A DNA stretch of 64,000 nt from Zea mays (taxonomy: Eukaryota; Streptophyta; Magnoliopsida; Poales; Poaceae): positions 138,369,988-138,433,987 of the forward strand of contig NC_050105.1 of assembly GCF_902167145.1 (NCBI RefSeq), read 5' to 3'. Both the position numbers and the translations under genes were made by a program. A model generated the notes under the pieces. It saw only the letters and a list, made by a program, of their open reading frames with translations, did no database searches and was not told the DNA's origin. Shown here piece after piece: positions 10,980 through 20,377 of the stretch; position 1 is the stretch's first letter, and every line of letters starts with the position of its first letter.

Positions 10980-11868
10980 GATGTTTCCAAGTTGTTCATA
11001 TACCTCGAACCCACGCAAAGTTTAGTCAACAAGGAAGGGTCGGCCTCGCCTCGGTAAAGCCCGACCCTCCCTTGGGGGCTAAAAGGGGGGAAACCCCCTC
11101 TGCGTCAAAATTTTCCTCGAAAAAAGATCTCTTTTACCAGAATATCTTTCGTGCTTTTTGACTACTTCGAAAAGTGGGTCCTGGAAACGACGGAGTACAC
11201 GTAAGCAGCCAAGGCTGACCGAGCCGAGGGACTCCTACGCCTCCGGGATACGGATACCTCACTCATCACCTTCTGCGATAAGTAACTCGCGTTCGGATAA
11301 AGTGGCTCCGCGGATCGAACAAGTCTTTACGTTCGGAAGCCCTTCTGCCGAAGCGATCCTTCGAGCCTTCTCGACCGAGTCGGTGATAGGGCCTCACGGA
11401 CGGGTGAAAGTACGCGTAAGCGGCAAGGCCGACCGAGCCGAGGGACTCCCACGCCTCCGGGATACGGATACCTCACTCATCACCTTCCGTGAGAAGCAAC
11501 TCTCGCTCGCACAAACATCCCTGTTACCGACAAAAAGTCCAGATACTCGAAACAAGAGGAAAAGAGACGCAGCTTTACAACGCAGCGAGGGTGTGTGTTC
11601 TGGCCTCGACGGCCGCACAAGGCACACGCTACAAGACAATCTGATCCTGCAGGCTCGGGTCTTGACGCTGGAAGGGGGCAGCAACACCCTTGGTATCGAC
11701 GACACCTTCGGCGAGGCCCGACCTAGCCTCGGACGGCGACGCGGTCCGAGGTTCTCCGCTCCGAAGGCCGACGTCATCACCACGCCCGGGCAATCGCTGC
11801 CAGGGACTTCCCCGGGAATCCAGCCCGAGCAGGCGGCTCGGCCGGTTACCCCAGGGGCCTCGGCCAAC
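10980..11868 (+). other. Huck 3' untranslated region, first part
   Basis: Follows the integrase stop; no coding signal. It contains two copies of a ~70-bp unit (11201-11275 and 11417-11488; core gagccgagggactcc and ctccgggatacggata). A third copy lies at 23831-23902 on the other side of the G1 insertion. ORFs here (11158-11964) are chance. Confidence 0.7.
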
Positions 11869-12343
11869 TGTTGGAACTCGCTCTCAGCAACAAGAAGGCC
11901 AACAAGGGTGAACAGTGGTGACAACAGGGTTACGTGCACGGGGGCAATAGCTCTGTTGATCTAGCCTCTCACGGGCACTGTGCGGGGGTATTTATAGGTG
12001 TCTGAGCCCCCAGCGTCTTGTGTTAAGGACGCATGTGCCCTCAGACACCTATTTTATCCCCAGAATATTCCCATAAAGCAGGGTTACAAACTGTAATTAC
12101 AAGTATTCCTTTACAAGTTAGGCCCGTAATACAGAGGCGGCCACGCGGGGCCCGTTACAATGGGCCAGATCGCACGTGGGCCTTGGGACTGAACGAGGAC
12201 GCGCCGTGGGAGGACGTCGCCGCAGGCCTTCGTCAAAGTGCCGAGTCCTGCGAAGGGTGTCCCTGCCCGCTTTGTCTCTGTCGGACCAGCGGCTGCAGCG
12301 AAGGCCTCGAGCGAAGGGTGGCGTCTTTGCCTTCGCCCCAACA
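11869..12343 (-). repeat. 3' LTR of G1 (475 bp)
   Basis: On the plus strand it runs from tgttggaactcg to cgccccaaca. A TATA-like box (tatttata, 11989-11996; tataaata in element sense) is present. The ORFs inside it are chance. Confidence 0.9.
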
Positions 12344-12476
12344 TTTGCCCTCCGAGGGACCAGTTCGACAAAGTCACCTGGTGCCGAAGACGTTGCTAGA
12401 TGGCGGAGACGCTGCCCTCGCTCGAAGTGGTTCCGCGGGGGGTTTTGATGTGACCGTTGATGGACGGCGTACTGTT

Positions 12477-12551
12477 GGATTGCGGGTTTCCCGAAGCGTC
12501 GCGGCCTGTCGGGTTGCGGGTTTCCCGAAGAGCCGCGCCCTGCCTATAAAA
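12477..12551 (+). promoter_or_regulatory. Predicted promoter of the antisense gene in G1
   Basis: TATA box tataaaa at 12545-12551, about 165 bp upstream of the ATG at 12711. Directly before it are two tandem copies of a 34-bp unit; the shared core ttgcgggtttcccgaag lies at 12480-12496 and 12514-12530. Downstream, aaaccctag near 12598 resembles a plant telo-box, common near starts of plant genes. It lies inside the element just beyond the 3' LTR and points against the element's own transcription. Confidence 0.6.
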
Positions 12552-12710
12552 GGGGGCGGGGGCGGCGCTGTTTGAACTCTGCCTTCCGCGCTCCGTAAAA
12601 CCCTAGCCGCCCGCCGTCTCGCTGCTCCTTTTCATCCGCTGCTCCCTTTGCTCGCCGGCGTTCTGGCTCGAGTGAAGCAGACCGCCCGCCGCCGACGACG
12701 GTACGTAGCC

Positions 12711-14434
12711 ATGCCATCCTCTTCTTCTTCCGCCGACGCCACGCCGCCGGCCGCCGCCTCGTCTGAGGAGACGTTGAGTGACGTGATGGTGGAGGAGTTG
12801 CGCGCCGGCGACTCTGTTGAATTTGGTGTGTCACGGATGACGTCAGCCCGTATTGAAGATATGCAGCGGTTGGGCTACTTTGGCGGCGGAGTCGCTCGTG
12901 CTCCGGGGACGGAGGAAGTCCCCGAGCCGGAGGGCGAGTTGGTTGTTTTCGAGGCGTTCTTCGTCGCCGGACTCCGCTTGCCTGCGCACCGGTTTGTCGG
13001 CGAAGTCCTGCGTAGATTCAGCGTTCAAATACATCAGTTGACACCGAACACCATAGTGGCGCTGGCGAAGTATGTCTGGGCGACGACTTCGTACGGCGGA
13101 CAGCCGTCAGTTGAAGTTTTTGCGAAGAATTATTGTTTGCATTGGCAGAAAAGGATGGTTGAGGACGGAGTTGCCCAGTTCAGGTCGTGCACATTCACGC
13201 CAAAGACCGGCAAGACCACAATGCCAGTGGTGGAGTTGGTCCCGTGCGCCCGCAACAAGTGGGGCAATTGGAATGAATTTTGGTTTTATGTTGCTGAGGC
13301 TACTGTCGAAGGCCATGAAGGGCTCCCCGTGTCCTTAATGTGCTCTCACTATTACTCTGCGTATCCACCTTATGAAGTGGCAGAAGAGGATGCAGACGAA
13401 GGGGCCCTTCGGTGCGCCGCCGGTCAGAGCAGCGGTCGAGATTTAGTTGAAGAGTTCGTGGCGTACGGGGTCTGGCCCTTGGCGCACGGCTGGGCGCTGG
13501 GCGAAGTATGCCCTCGCCAGATGCCCTTTCACGGAGGAAGGGTGGTGCGAAGTCCTGCCTTCGCACTGAATTTGCGAAACCGTGACCCGGCCGCCTTTGT
13601 GCGTGATGCGGAGAACTTGGCGGTGCGGCTCGTGGGGCGTTATGTGCCGAGGACGGAAGGCCAGCGCAGCTTTGACATCCGCGGGTCAAATGAACGTTTG
13701 AACAGGGTCTTCGAATTAAATCAACTGCCGTACGACGGCTACCCCGGTCAAGACGAAGCGGACCGCCGTGGGAAGAAACCGGCGGTGGAGACTGGAGGCG
13801 ACCCTGCGCTGGTGGCCGCCGCCTCCTCGAAAAAGAGAAAATTAGGTACTGCGATGGGAAGACTTGGGGTGTCTGATAGTTTCGCTAGAGAGTTAATGAG
13901 GACGTGTGCGGCCCCGGGGGAGAGGATGTCTTCGCCCGAGCTCCGGGAGTCTTCGGCTCGGATGCTGAGGGTTACCGGGGGTTGTTGGCCTAAAGACATT
14001 CCTATCCCCTGCGCGGCTGAGGAGGACTGTTTTACATCTCGCATGGTTCATCGGTGGAGAGTTTTTCCTTATGGGCGAAATATCGGTCATGTTGTGTGGG
14101 CAGTGATGGACAAGGATCGCCAAGGGGCGGCGCGAAAACGCCAGGCGACTGTGAGGGTTCACGAAGCCCGGCCGAAAAGGCAGCGGGGAACGGCGAAGGC
14201 TGAGGCCTCCGGCGGAGGCAAGCCGCCGCTGCCGGCGAAGGTGGGCGCCTCTGCGCCCGGCAAGGCGCGGGAGGTGACGGTGGGCGCCGGAGGCCCCAAG
14301 CTGACGAAGGTGGTGCCGTCCGTCAGCGGAGTGGCGGAGGCTGCGAAGGCGGCCCGAACGTTACCGCCGCCCGGCAGACGCGTTGCCGACTTCGGCACCG
14401 AGATTAATGTGGAGGACTATCTTGGGGGTAAGTC

Positions 14435-14467
<33 letters not shown>

Positions 14468-16450
14468 TTAAATTCGTTGACGCGTTGCAGGGTCGAACGA
14501 GGGCCCGCTTGCTCTAGTTGTGCCTGGCGCGGCGATCACGACGGCTGCGCCAGCGCCGAAGGCGGGGGGAGAGACCCTTGGCGCCGGAGGCGAGGTGTCT
14601 GCCCTCGCGCTGGTCAGGGACGAGGCGGGCGTGGCGACCCGCCGGCTGAAGGGAGCGACTGAGGCGTTGAGTCGAGCGACGGAGGCGCTGAGTCAGGTCC
14701 GCCGAGCTATGCCCTCTCCGCCGAGCTATTTTTTTATTTTTATTTATTTTTTTTTACGCAGCGGCCTTACGTGTGTTCTGCAGGTGGCTGACTTCACCAG
14801 CCGCACCGCGTCGGGGGCCCTTACGGCAGCTTTATCTGCCGAGGTCGAGAGACTTCGGACGCAGCATGCTGACGCTGTCCGTGAGAAGTCGGCCTCCGAC
14901 AGCAAGTGCCGCAAACTGGCGGAGAAGGTGGCCGCCCTGGAGAAGGAGAAGGCTGACCTCCGTCGCCAGCTGGCGGGGGAGAGGAGGGAGGCCAACGAAG
15001 CCGTCGCCAAAGAGCAGGCTGCTCAGGCGGAGGCCAGGCTGGCGCGGGCGGAAGGCAATATCGCCAAGGAGCTCGCCGGAGAGCTGCAGCGGCGGCTTAC
15101 TGCCCTGGAGAGCCGCGCGGAGGGGGCCGAGGCCGCGGCGCGAGCGGAGGCCGAGCGGACGCGCACGCAGCTCATGACTGCATATCGCGAGCTGGGTGTG
15201 CGGACGGGTGACTTCGAGGTGCCGGAGCGAGAGGCCGGACTTCGCTGTCTGGAATGGGTGCAGGAGGAACTGCAGGAGCTCCCCACTGTCTTGGCGGGGT
15301 TGATGTCGTTCACCTCCCTGGTCACCTGCGAGGCAGCGATGAACGCGCTCTCTCGCGAAGGCTGCCGGCACTTTGAGGCCCTCGACCAGGCAGATGAGGA
15401 TTTTGGGCGAGATATCTTTGAGGTCGAAGACCCCGTGGTGAAGGAATCCGCCGGGGCCCTCTATGACCGGATGTGGGGTTCATATGGTTGTGAGGTGGTC
15501 CGGGCGCGGGCCGAAGCTGCGAGGGCTCAGGTAACGTTGCCGCTTGCTCGGCGTTTGCTGGATGCGGTCTGTGCGTGTGTTTGCTGAATTTTTGTGCGTT
15601 TTGTCTTAGGCGGAGCGCGGCGAGCGGGTGGACGACTTCGGGGCGCTGAACAGCGCGCTGCCTGACCCGGAGACGACCCCTGCGGAGGCCGCGACTGGAG
15701 TCGCCCCGGGACCGACCCCGGAGACCGCGGAAGATGCACCATGCGCCCCTGCACCTGCTGCGGCCGGCGAAGACCTTCCCCCAAAGGTGGCCGAAGGCGC
15801 GCCCGATGCCCCCGCAGCTGCTGTGCCGAGCGCTGAAGATCCAGCGGAGGTGGGGGCGGGGGCAGCGGCGGAGGCCTCGGCGGAGGCTCCCGCAGCGGCA
15901 GGGCCTTCGCAGGTGGCATAGGTGGTGTTTAGGGTTGAGGAATTTTTGGGTGTTGTACTGAATTTTGGTTGCTGCGCAGGTTCAAGATTTTGGGCCTGCG
16001 CACGCAATCGCTACTACTGAGTTTTTGGCGGCTTCAACCGCGGAAGATGGAAATGAATATGGTGGGTCTGTTTCTGAGTTTTTTGATTTTACTGACTCTG
16101 GGAGCTCGGTTGAGTGGACTGAGGAGTCTTCGGAGGGGGACTTGGATTATTTTGTGGCCTTGGACGTGGCTGCGGCGGAGGCTGCGTCACACGCTGCGGA
16201 CGCGCCAGACGTGCCCGGTCCTAGCACCGGGCACCGACGACGAAGGGCGGTTGCAAAGCGTAGGATTAGTGCGGAGGAAGGGGCCCGGCTTCGCGTTAGC
16301 AGGGCTGGTCGGCAGGAGCTGCTGTCTTTGCCGACCGCCGCTGGTGCAGGGGAAGGGGAGCTGCGAAGCCTTTTTGCGGGTGAGGAGCTTAGGATAATGT
16401 TGTTTAATTATAGAGAAATGGGGATTATTCCTAAGGTTGAGCCGATGTAG
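12711..16450 (+). CDS. Antisense five-exon gene inside G1 (Transposase_28-like protein with coiled coil)
   Basis: Exons 12711-14427, 14491-14696, 14784-15530, 15610-15912 and 15980-16450 join in frame through four GT-AG introns (63, 87, 79, 67 bp) to 1148 codons including the TAG. Exon 1 starts at the first ATG after the TATA box (MPSSSSSADAT). Residues ~70-330 (VVFEAFFVAGLRLPAHRF, LTPNTIVALAKYVWA) resemble the family I know as Transposase_28/'putative gypsy type transposon'. A basic KKRK stretch near residue 385 could be a nuclear signal. Exons 2-3 hold a long Ala/Glu/Arg coiled coil (about 685-800), exon 4 is Ala/Pro-rich, exon 5 is acidic then basic. It is transcribed against gag-pol and converges with it. 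Antisense extra ORFs are known in Grande/Tat elements; function is unknown. Splicing is predicted, not shown. Confidence 0.75.
14440..14466. repeat. (TA)n microsatellite in intron 1 of the antisense gene
   Basis: A run of alternating ta/at between the donor (14428) and acceptor (14490) of the first predicted intron. AT-richness fits a plant intron. Confidence 0.8.
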
Positions 16451-16617
16451 GGCGCGGTGCCCTCGCTTGTGTGTGTGTAAGGGCTTATAAAATGGAGTTG
16501 TGTGCCCTCGCGTGCCTGTGCCTGCGAGGGCCGTGTACTTTGTCTGGTGTGATTGGTTATGCTGTGCCAGTATGATTATAATTGGTCTTGGTATCGTTTC
16601 TGCTTTTGTTGTACTGG

Positions 16618-17206
16618 GTCGGCTGTGCCCTTGGGCGGCGCTTGCGTGAAGTCTTTGCGATAGGCTTCGGATTTTGCGCGCTTGTGCTTAGTCCGGCTGC
16701 ACCTTTCGGCGACTTCTGCGCGGATAGTCTTTGCGATAGACTTCGGATTTTTGCGCACTTGTTGTGCTAAGTCCGGCTGCACCCTTAGGCGACTTCTGCG
16801 CGGATAGTCTTCGCGATAGACTTCGGATTTATGCGCACTTGTTGTGCTAAGTCCGGCTGCACCCTTAGGCGACTTCTGCGCGGATAGTCTTCGCGATAGA
16901 CTTCGGATTTATGCGCACTTGTTGTGCTAAGTCCGGCTGCACCCTTAGGCGACTTCTGCGCGGATAGTCTTCGCGATAGACTTCGGATTTATGCGCACTT
17001 GTTGTGCTAAGTCCGGCTGCACCCTTAGGCGACTTCTGCGCGGATAGTCTTCGCGATAGACTTCGGATTTATGCGCACTTGTTGTGCTAAGTCCGGCTGC
17101 ACCCTTAGGCGACTTCTGCGCGGATAGTCTTCACGATAGACTTCGGATTTTTGCGCACTTGTTGTGCTGAGTCCGGCTGCACCCTTAGGCGACTTCTGCG
17201 CGGATT
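16618..17206 (-). repeat. 80-bp tandem repeat array in the 3' region of G1
   Basis: About seven copies of an 80-bp unit; starts of the motif cggatagtct are at 16721, 16801, 16881, 16961, 17041 and 17121, exactly 80 bp apart. The first copies (16618-16720) are diverged and the middle ones nearly identical. It lies between the stop of the antisense gene and the stop of pol. Tandem arrays in this location are known from Tat-lineage elements. Confidence 0.9.
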
Positions 17207-17437
17207 GGTCGCACGCGAGGGTAGCTAGCGCTTAGCCTCGCGGTGACTTCGAATTGGTCGAATGCCGAAGACCGTTGTTGCGGTCTTTTTTCGACACATG
17301 CTTTTGCGGGGGATTTTTCTCACATATATTACATGGCTCCGCCTCATTAAAAACCTCACCCCCCGGGAGGAAAAGAGTGCGGGCCGGTACAAGATTGTTT
17401 GCGGCGAATTACAAGGGCGAAATCAGCCCTAAATGGG
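17207..17437 (-). other. Spacer between pol stop and tandem array in G1
   Basis: Non-coding; contains a 'cctcattaaaaacct' motif (about 17343-17357). No gene is seen. Confidence 0.5.
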
Positions 17438-20377
17438 TCAAACAAAAAATTTGCGAAGGTTGTCGACGTTCCAGGAGTGCTCTAGGTCCTCGCCGTTTGG
17501 CGTTGTGAGCCTGTAAGCACTGGGGGAAGCTTTTGACTTGACTATGAAGGGGCCCTCCCACTTGGGCTCCAACTTGCCCTTGGACTCCGTCCGAGCTGTT
17601 CGGATGAGTACGAGGTCCCCCTCGCTGAACTCCCTCGGGATGACTGCGCGGTCGCGCCATGCTTTGGTCTGGGCCTGATATTTGTTTAGGGCCTGCAGGG
17701 CGAAGACCCGGTCTCCGTCAATGAGATCTTTTGAAGTTGGCTCATCCACGTCGGGGACGGCTGACGGAACTGTACGCGGGGACCCATGCTTTATTTCTTG
17801 CGGGGTCATTGCCTCTGATCCGTATAGAAGGCGGAAAGGAGTGAACCCGGTCGCCCTGCACTCGGTTGTGTTTAGCGCCCAGACTGCCTCTGGTAATAAA
17901 TCGGTCCATCTGCCTTTTCTTTCATCGAGGAGCATCTTTTTGACAGCTGTGAATATTTTCCCATTGGCGCGCTCCACGACCCCGTTGGACTGCGGATGAT
18001 AGACTGAAGCGAAGGCAAGCTTGGTGCCGATGGAGAAACAAAAATCCTTGAAATCTTGGCTGTCGAACTGCTTGCCGTTGTCGACTGTTAGCTCGGACGG
18101 TATTCCGAAGCGGCAAACGATGTTCTGCCAGAAGAATTTTTGGGCAGTCTTTGATGTGATTGTGGAAACAGCCCTCGCTTCAATCCATTTGGTGAAGTAT
18201 TCGACAGCTACGAAGGCGAACTTAAGGTTCCCCTGAGCGGTGGGCAGGGGCCCGACGATGTCCAGGCCCCAGCGCTGGAGAGGCCATGTATGGGCAATCA
18301 GCTTTGTGTATTGCGAGGGGTTGCCTGACCGAGGGGAGAACTTCTGGCAGGCTTCGCAGGACCTCGTGACCCGATTTGCGGCGCAGATCATTGCGGGCCA
18401 GTAAAACCCTTGTCGGATCACCTTGGCAGCCAGGGCCCTTGGCCCTGCGTGCGAGCCGCACGTGCCACTGTGGACTTCGCGTAGGATCTGCATGCCTTCG
18501 GCTTCGGTGACGCATTTGAGCATTGGCTGACTGACCCCTTTCTTGTACAGCTGGCCCTCGATCAGAGCGAAGTCTCGGCTTCGATGTCTGAGGCGCTTTG
18601 CCTCGCTGACGTCGGCTGGATGATAGTACCCCTGTAGGAACAGGGTTATTGGTGCCCTCCAGTCTTCCGTCATGATTAGGTTGACTATACGGTGGCCTTC
18701 GCTATCATTAGTTATCTGGAGCCCTTCGGGGCTCCGGACAGCTGGAGTGCCGATGGTGTGGAAAAACACGTCGGAGGGCAGGGGCTCTCCCCTGGCGGCG
18801 GCCTTGGCTAAGGCATCGGCCTCCTCGTTCTTGGCCCTATCCACATGCTGCAGGGTGAATCCCTTGAATTGTCTCTCGAGACTTCGGATAGCCGCGAGGT
18901 ATTGCATGAGGGCGGGGTCTTTTGCTGCATAGTCTTTCTCGACCTGACCGGCAACTATCTTGGAGTCTGTTTTGATGATACAAGTGGTGACTCCGAGGGC
19001 CCTTAGCTTGCGGAGGCCGAGGATGACTGCTTCATACTCTGCTATGTTGTTTGTACATTTGTCGGATTCCAGAGCGAAGCTGAGGCGTGCTGCATATCTG
19101 TGTTTGACTCCGGCTGGCGAGGTGACGACTGCAGCGACGCCTGCCCCCGCATGACACCATGCACCGTCGCAATGGATAGTCCAGACCTTTTCTGTGGATG
19201 GGTCCGGCTGCGTTACTGGCCCAGTCCAGTCGACGACGAAGTCTGCCAGGACTTGCGACTTGATAGCTGTTCTAGGCTCGAAGCTGATGTGGTAGCCGGA
19301 GAGTTCGGCTGCCCACTTGGCAATCCTCACTGATGCCTCCGGGTTCCTGAATAGTTCGCCGAGCCCCCTGTCTGAGGTGACTCGGACCTTGAATGCTTCA
19401 AAATAATGGCGCAGCTTGCGCGAGGACATAACAACTGCGTAGGCAATCTTCTCCAGCTCTGTCATGTTGCATTTGGACGGTGTCAGGACTTCGGAGACAT
19501 AGTAGACAGGGCACTGTCTGACTGCGCCCTCGACTGTCTGCTCCTGTACCAGTGCCGCGCTGACTGCGTGCGGCGAAGCCGCGACATAGAGCAATAAGGG
19601 GAGCGAGGAGTCGGGGCTCGTGAGGATGGCTAGCTCCGACAGGTACTGTTTTAGTGAGGCGAAGGCCGCTGCTTGCTCCGGTCCCCAAGCGAAGTCCTTC
19701 GCGCCGCGGAGTGTTTTGAGGAAGGGGAGACTTCGATCGGCGGACCTGGAGATGAATCTGTTGAGAGCGGCCATCCTGCCTGTCAGGCGCTGGACGTCCC
19801 TGGCGGACTGCGGAGGCGACATATCGACGATGGCCTGGATCTTGGTTGGGTTGGCCTCGATGCCGCGGCGGGACACCAGGTAGCCCAATATCTTGCCCTG
19901 GCGAACACCGAAAACGCACTTTTCCGGGTTTAGGCGGAGTCGTGCATCTCGCATGTTCGCGAATGTCTCTGCCAGGTCGGCGAGATGGTCCTCCTTATTC
20001 TTGCTGGCGACGACGATGTCGTCCACATATGTGAATATATTTCTGCCGACCTGCCCCTCGAGCACTGTTTTGGTGAGTCTGGAGAAGGTGGATCCGGCAT
20101 TCTTGAGACCCTCCGGCATTCTGACAAAGCAATAAGTGCCGAAGGGTGTTATAAAGCTGGTGCTGGCCTTGTCTTCCTCCTTCATGTATATCTGGTGATA
20201 GCCGGAGAAGCAGTCGAGGAGGGACATGACCTCGCATCCGGCCGCGCTATTGACTATTTTGTCGATCCGCGGCAACGGGAAATTGTCCTTTGGGCAGGCC
20301 TTATTGAGACTGGTGAAGTCTATGCACATGCGCCATTTTCCGCTTTTTTCTGCACCATCACGACATTGGAGAGCCAC
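17438..20377 (-). CDS. pol: G1 pol: reverse transcriptase, dual RNase H, integrase
   Basis: An open frame of about 979 codons; real RT homology begins near 20340 (KWRMCIDFTSLNKACP). RT has LDCFSGYHQI and the catalytic box YVDD (~20014-20029). The first RNase H has LLYVAASPHAVSAALV. The second has IHCDGAWCHAGAG (catalytic Asp) and NNIAEYEAVILGLRKL. Integrase has the HHCC zinc domain (VHSGTCGSH...RSCEACQ), core D (WGLDIVGP), D (LTVDNGKQF) and E (NGVVERANG). It ends WNVDNLRKFFV. All catalytic residues are present, so this part looks intact. The upstream ORF (20320-21960) ends in another frame overlapping the RT start, so pol is cut off from protease by a one-base shift near 20342-20350. Confidence 0.88.
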   Translation of the reverse strand: MALQCRDGAEKSGKWRMCIDFTSLNKACPKDNFPLPRIDKIVNSAAGCEVMSLLDCFSGYHQIYMKEEDKASTSFITPFGTYCFVRMPEGLKNAGSTFSRLTKTVLEGQVGRNIFTYVDDIVVASKNKEDHLADLAETFANMRDARLRLNPEKCVFGVRQGKILGYLVSRRGIEANPTKIQAIVDMSPPQSARDVQRLTGRMAALNRFISRSADRSLPFLKTLRGAKDFAWGPEQAAAFASLKQYLSELAILTSPDSSLPLLLYVAASPHAVSAALVQEQTVEGAVRQCPVYYVSEVLTPSKCNMTELEKIAYAVVMSSRKLRHYFEAFKVRVTSDRGLGELFRNPEASVRIAKWAAELSGYHISFEPRTAIKSQVLADFVVDWTGPVTQPDPSTEKVWTIHCDGAWCHAGAGVAAVVTSPAGVKHRYAARLSFALESDKCTNNIAEYEAVILGLRKLRALGVTTCIIKTDSKIVAGQVEKDYAAKDPALMQYLAAIRSLERQFKGFTLQHVDRAKNEEADALAKAAARGEPLPSDVFFHTIGTPAVRSPEGLQITNDSEGHRIVNLIMTEDWRAPITLFLQGYYHPADVSEAKRLRHRSRDFALIEGQLYKKGVSQPMLKCVTEAEGMQILREVHSGTCGSHAGPRALAAKVIRQGFYWPAMICAANRVTRSCEACQKFSPRSGNPSQYTKLIAHTWPLQRWGLDIVGPLPTAQGNLKFAFVAVEYFTKWIEARAVSTITSKTAQKFFWQNIVCRFGIPSELTVDNGKQFDSQDFKDFCFSIGTKLAFASVYHPQSNGVVERANGKIFTAVKKMLLDERKGRWTDLLPEAVWALNTTECRATGFTPFRLLYGSEAMTPQEIKHGSPRTVPSAVPDVDEPTSKDLIDGDRVFALQALNKYQAQTKAWRDRAVIPREFSEGDLVLIRTARTESKGKLEPKWEGPFIVKSKASPSAYRLTTPNGEDLEHSWNVDNLRKFFV

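Noticed and set aside
12648..12710. Longer N-terminus of the antisense protein from 12648
   Set aside because: That position is TTG; the first ATG is 12711, which follows the TATA box by a normal leader length.
16618..17206. CRISPR-like array
   Set aside because: The units are contiguous 80-bp repeats with no unique spacers, in a plant retrotransposon; it is a minisatellite.
20340..20352. Classical -1 frameshift signal in G1
   Set aside because: The in-frame bases are CAG AAA AAA GCG, so the first base of the heptamer is G and does not fit X-XXY-YYZ. A one-base deletion is simpler; kept only as something to compare across copies.
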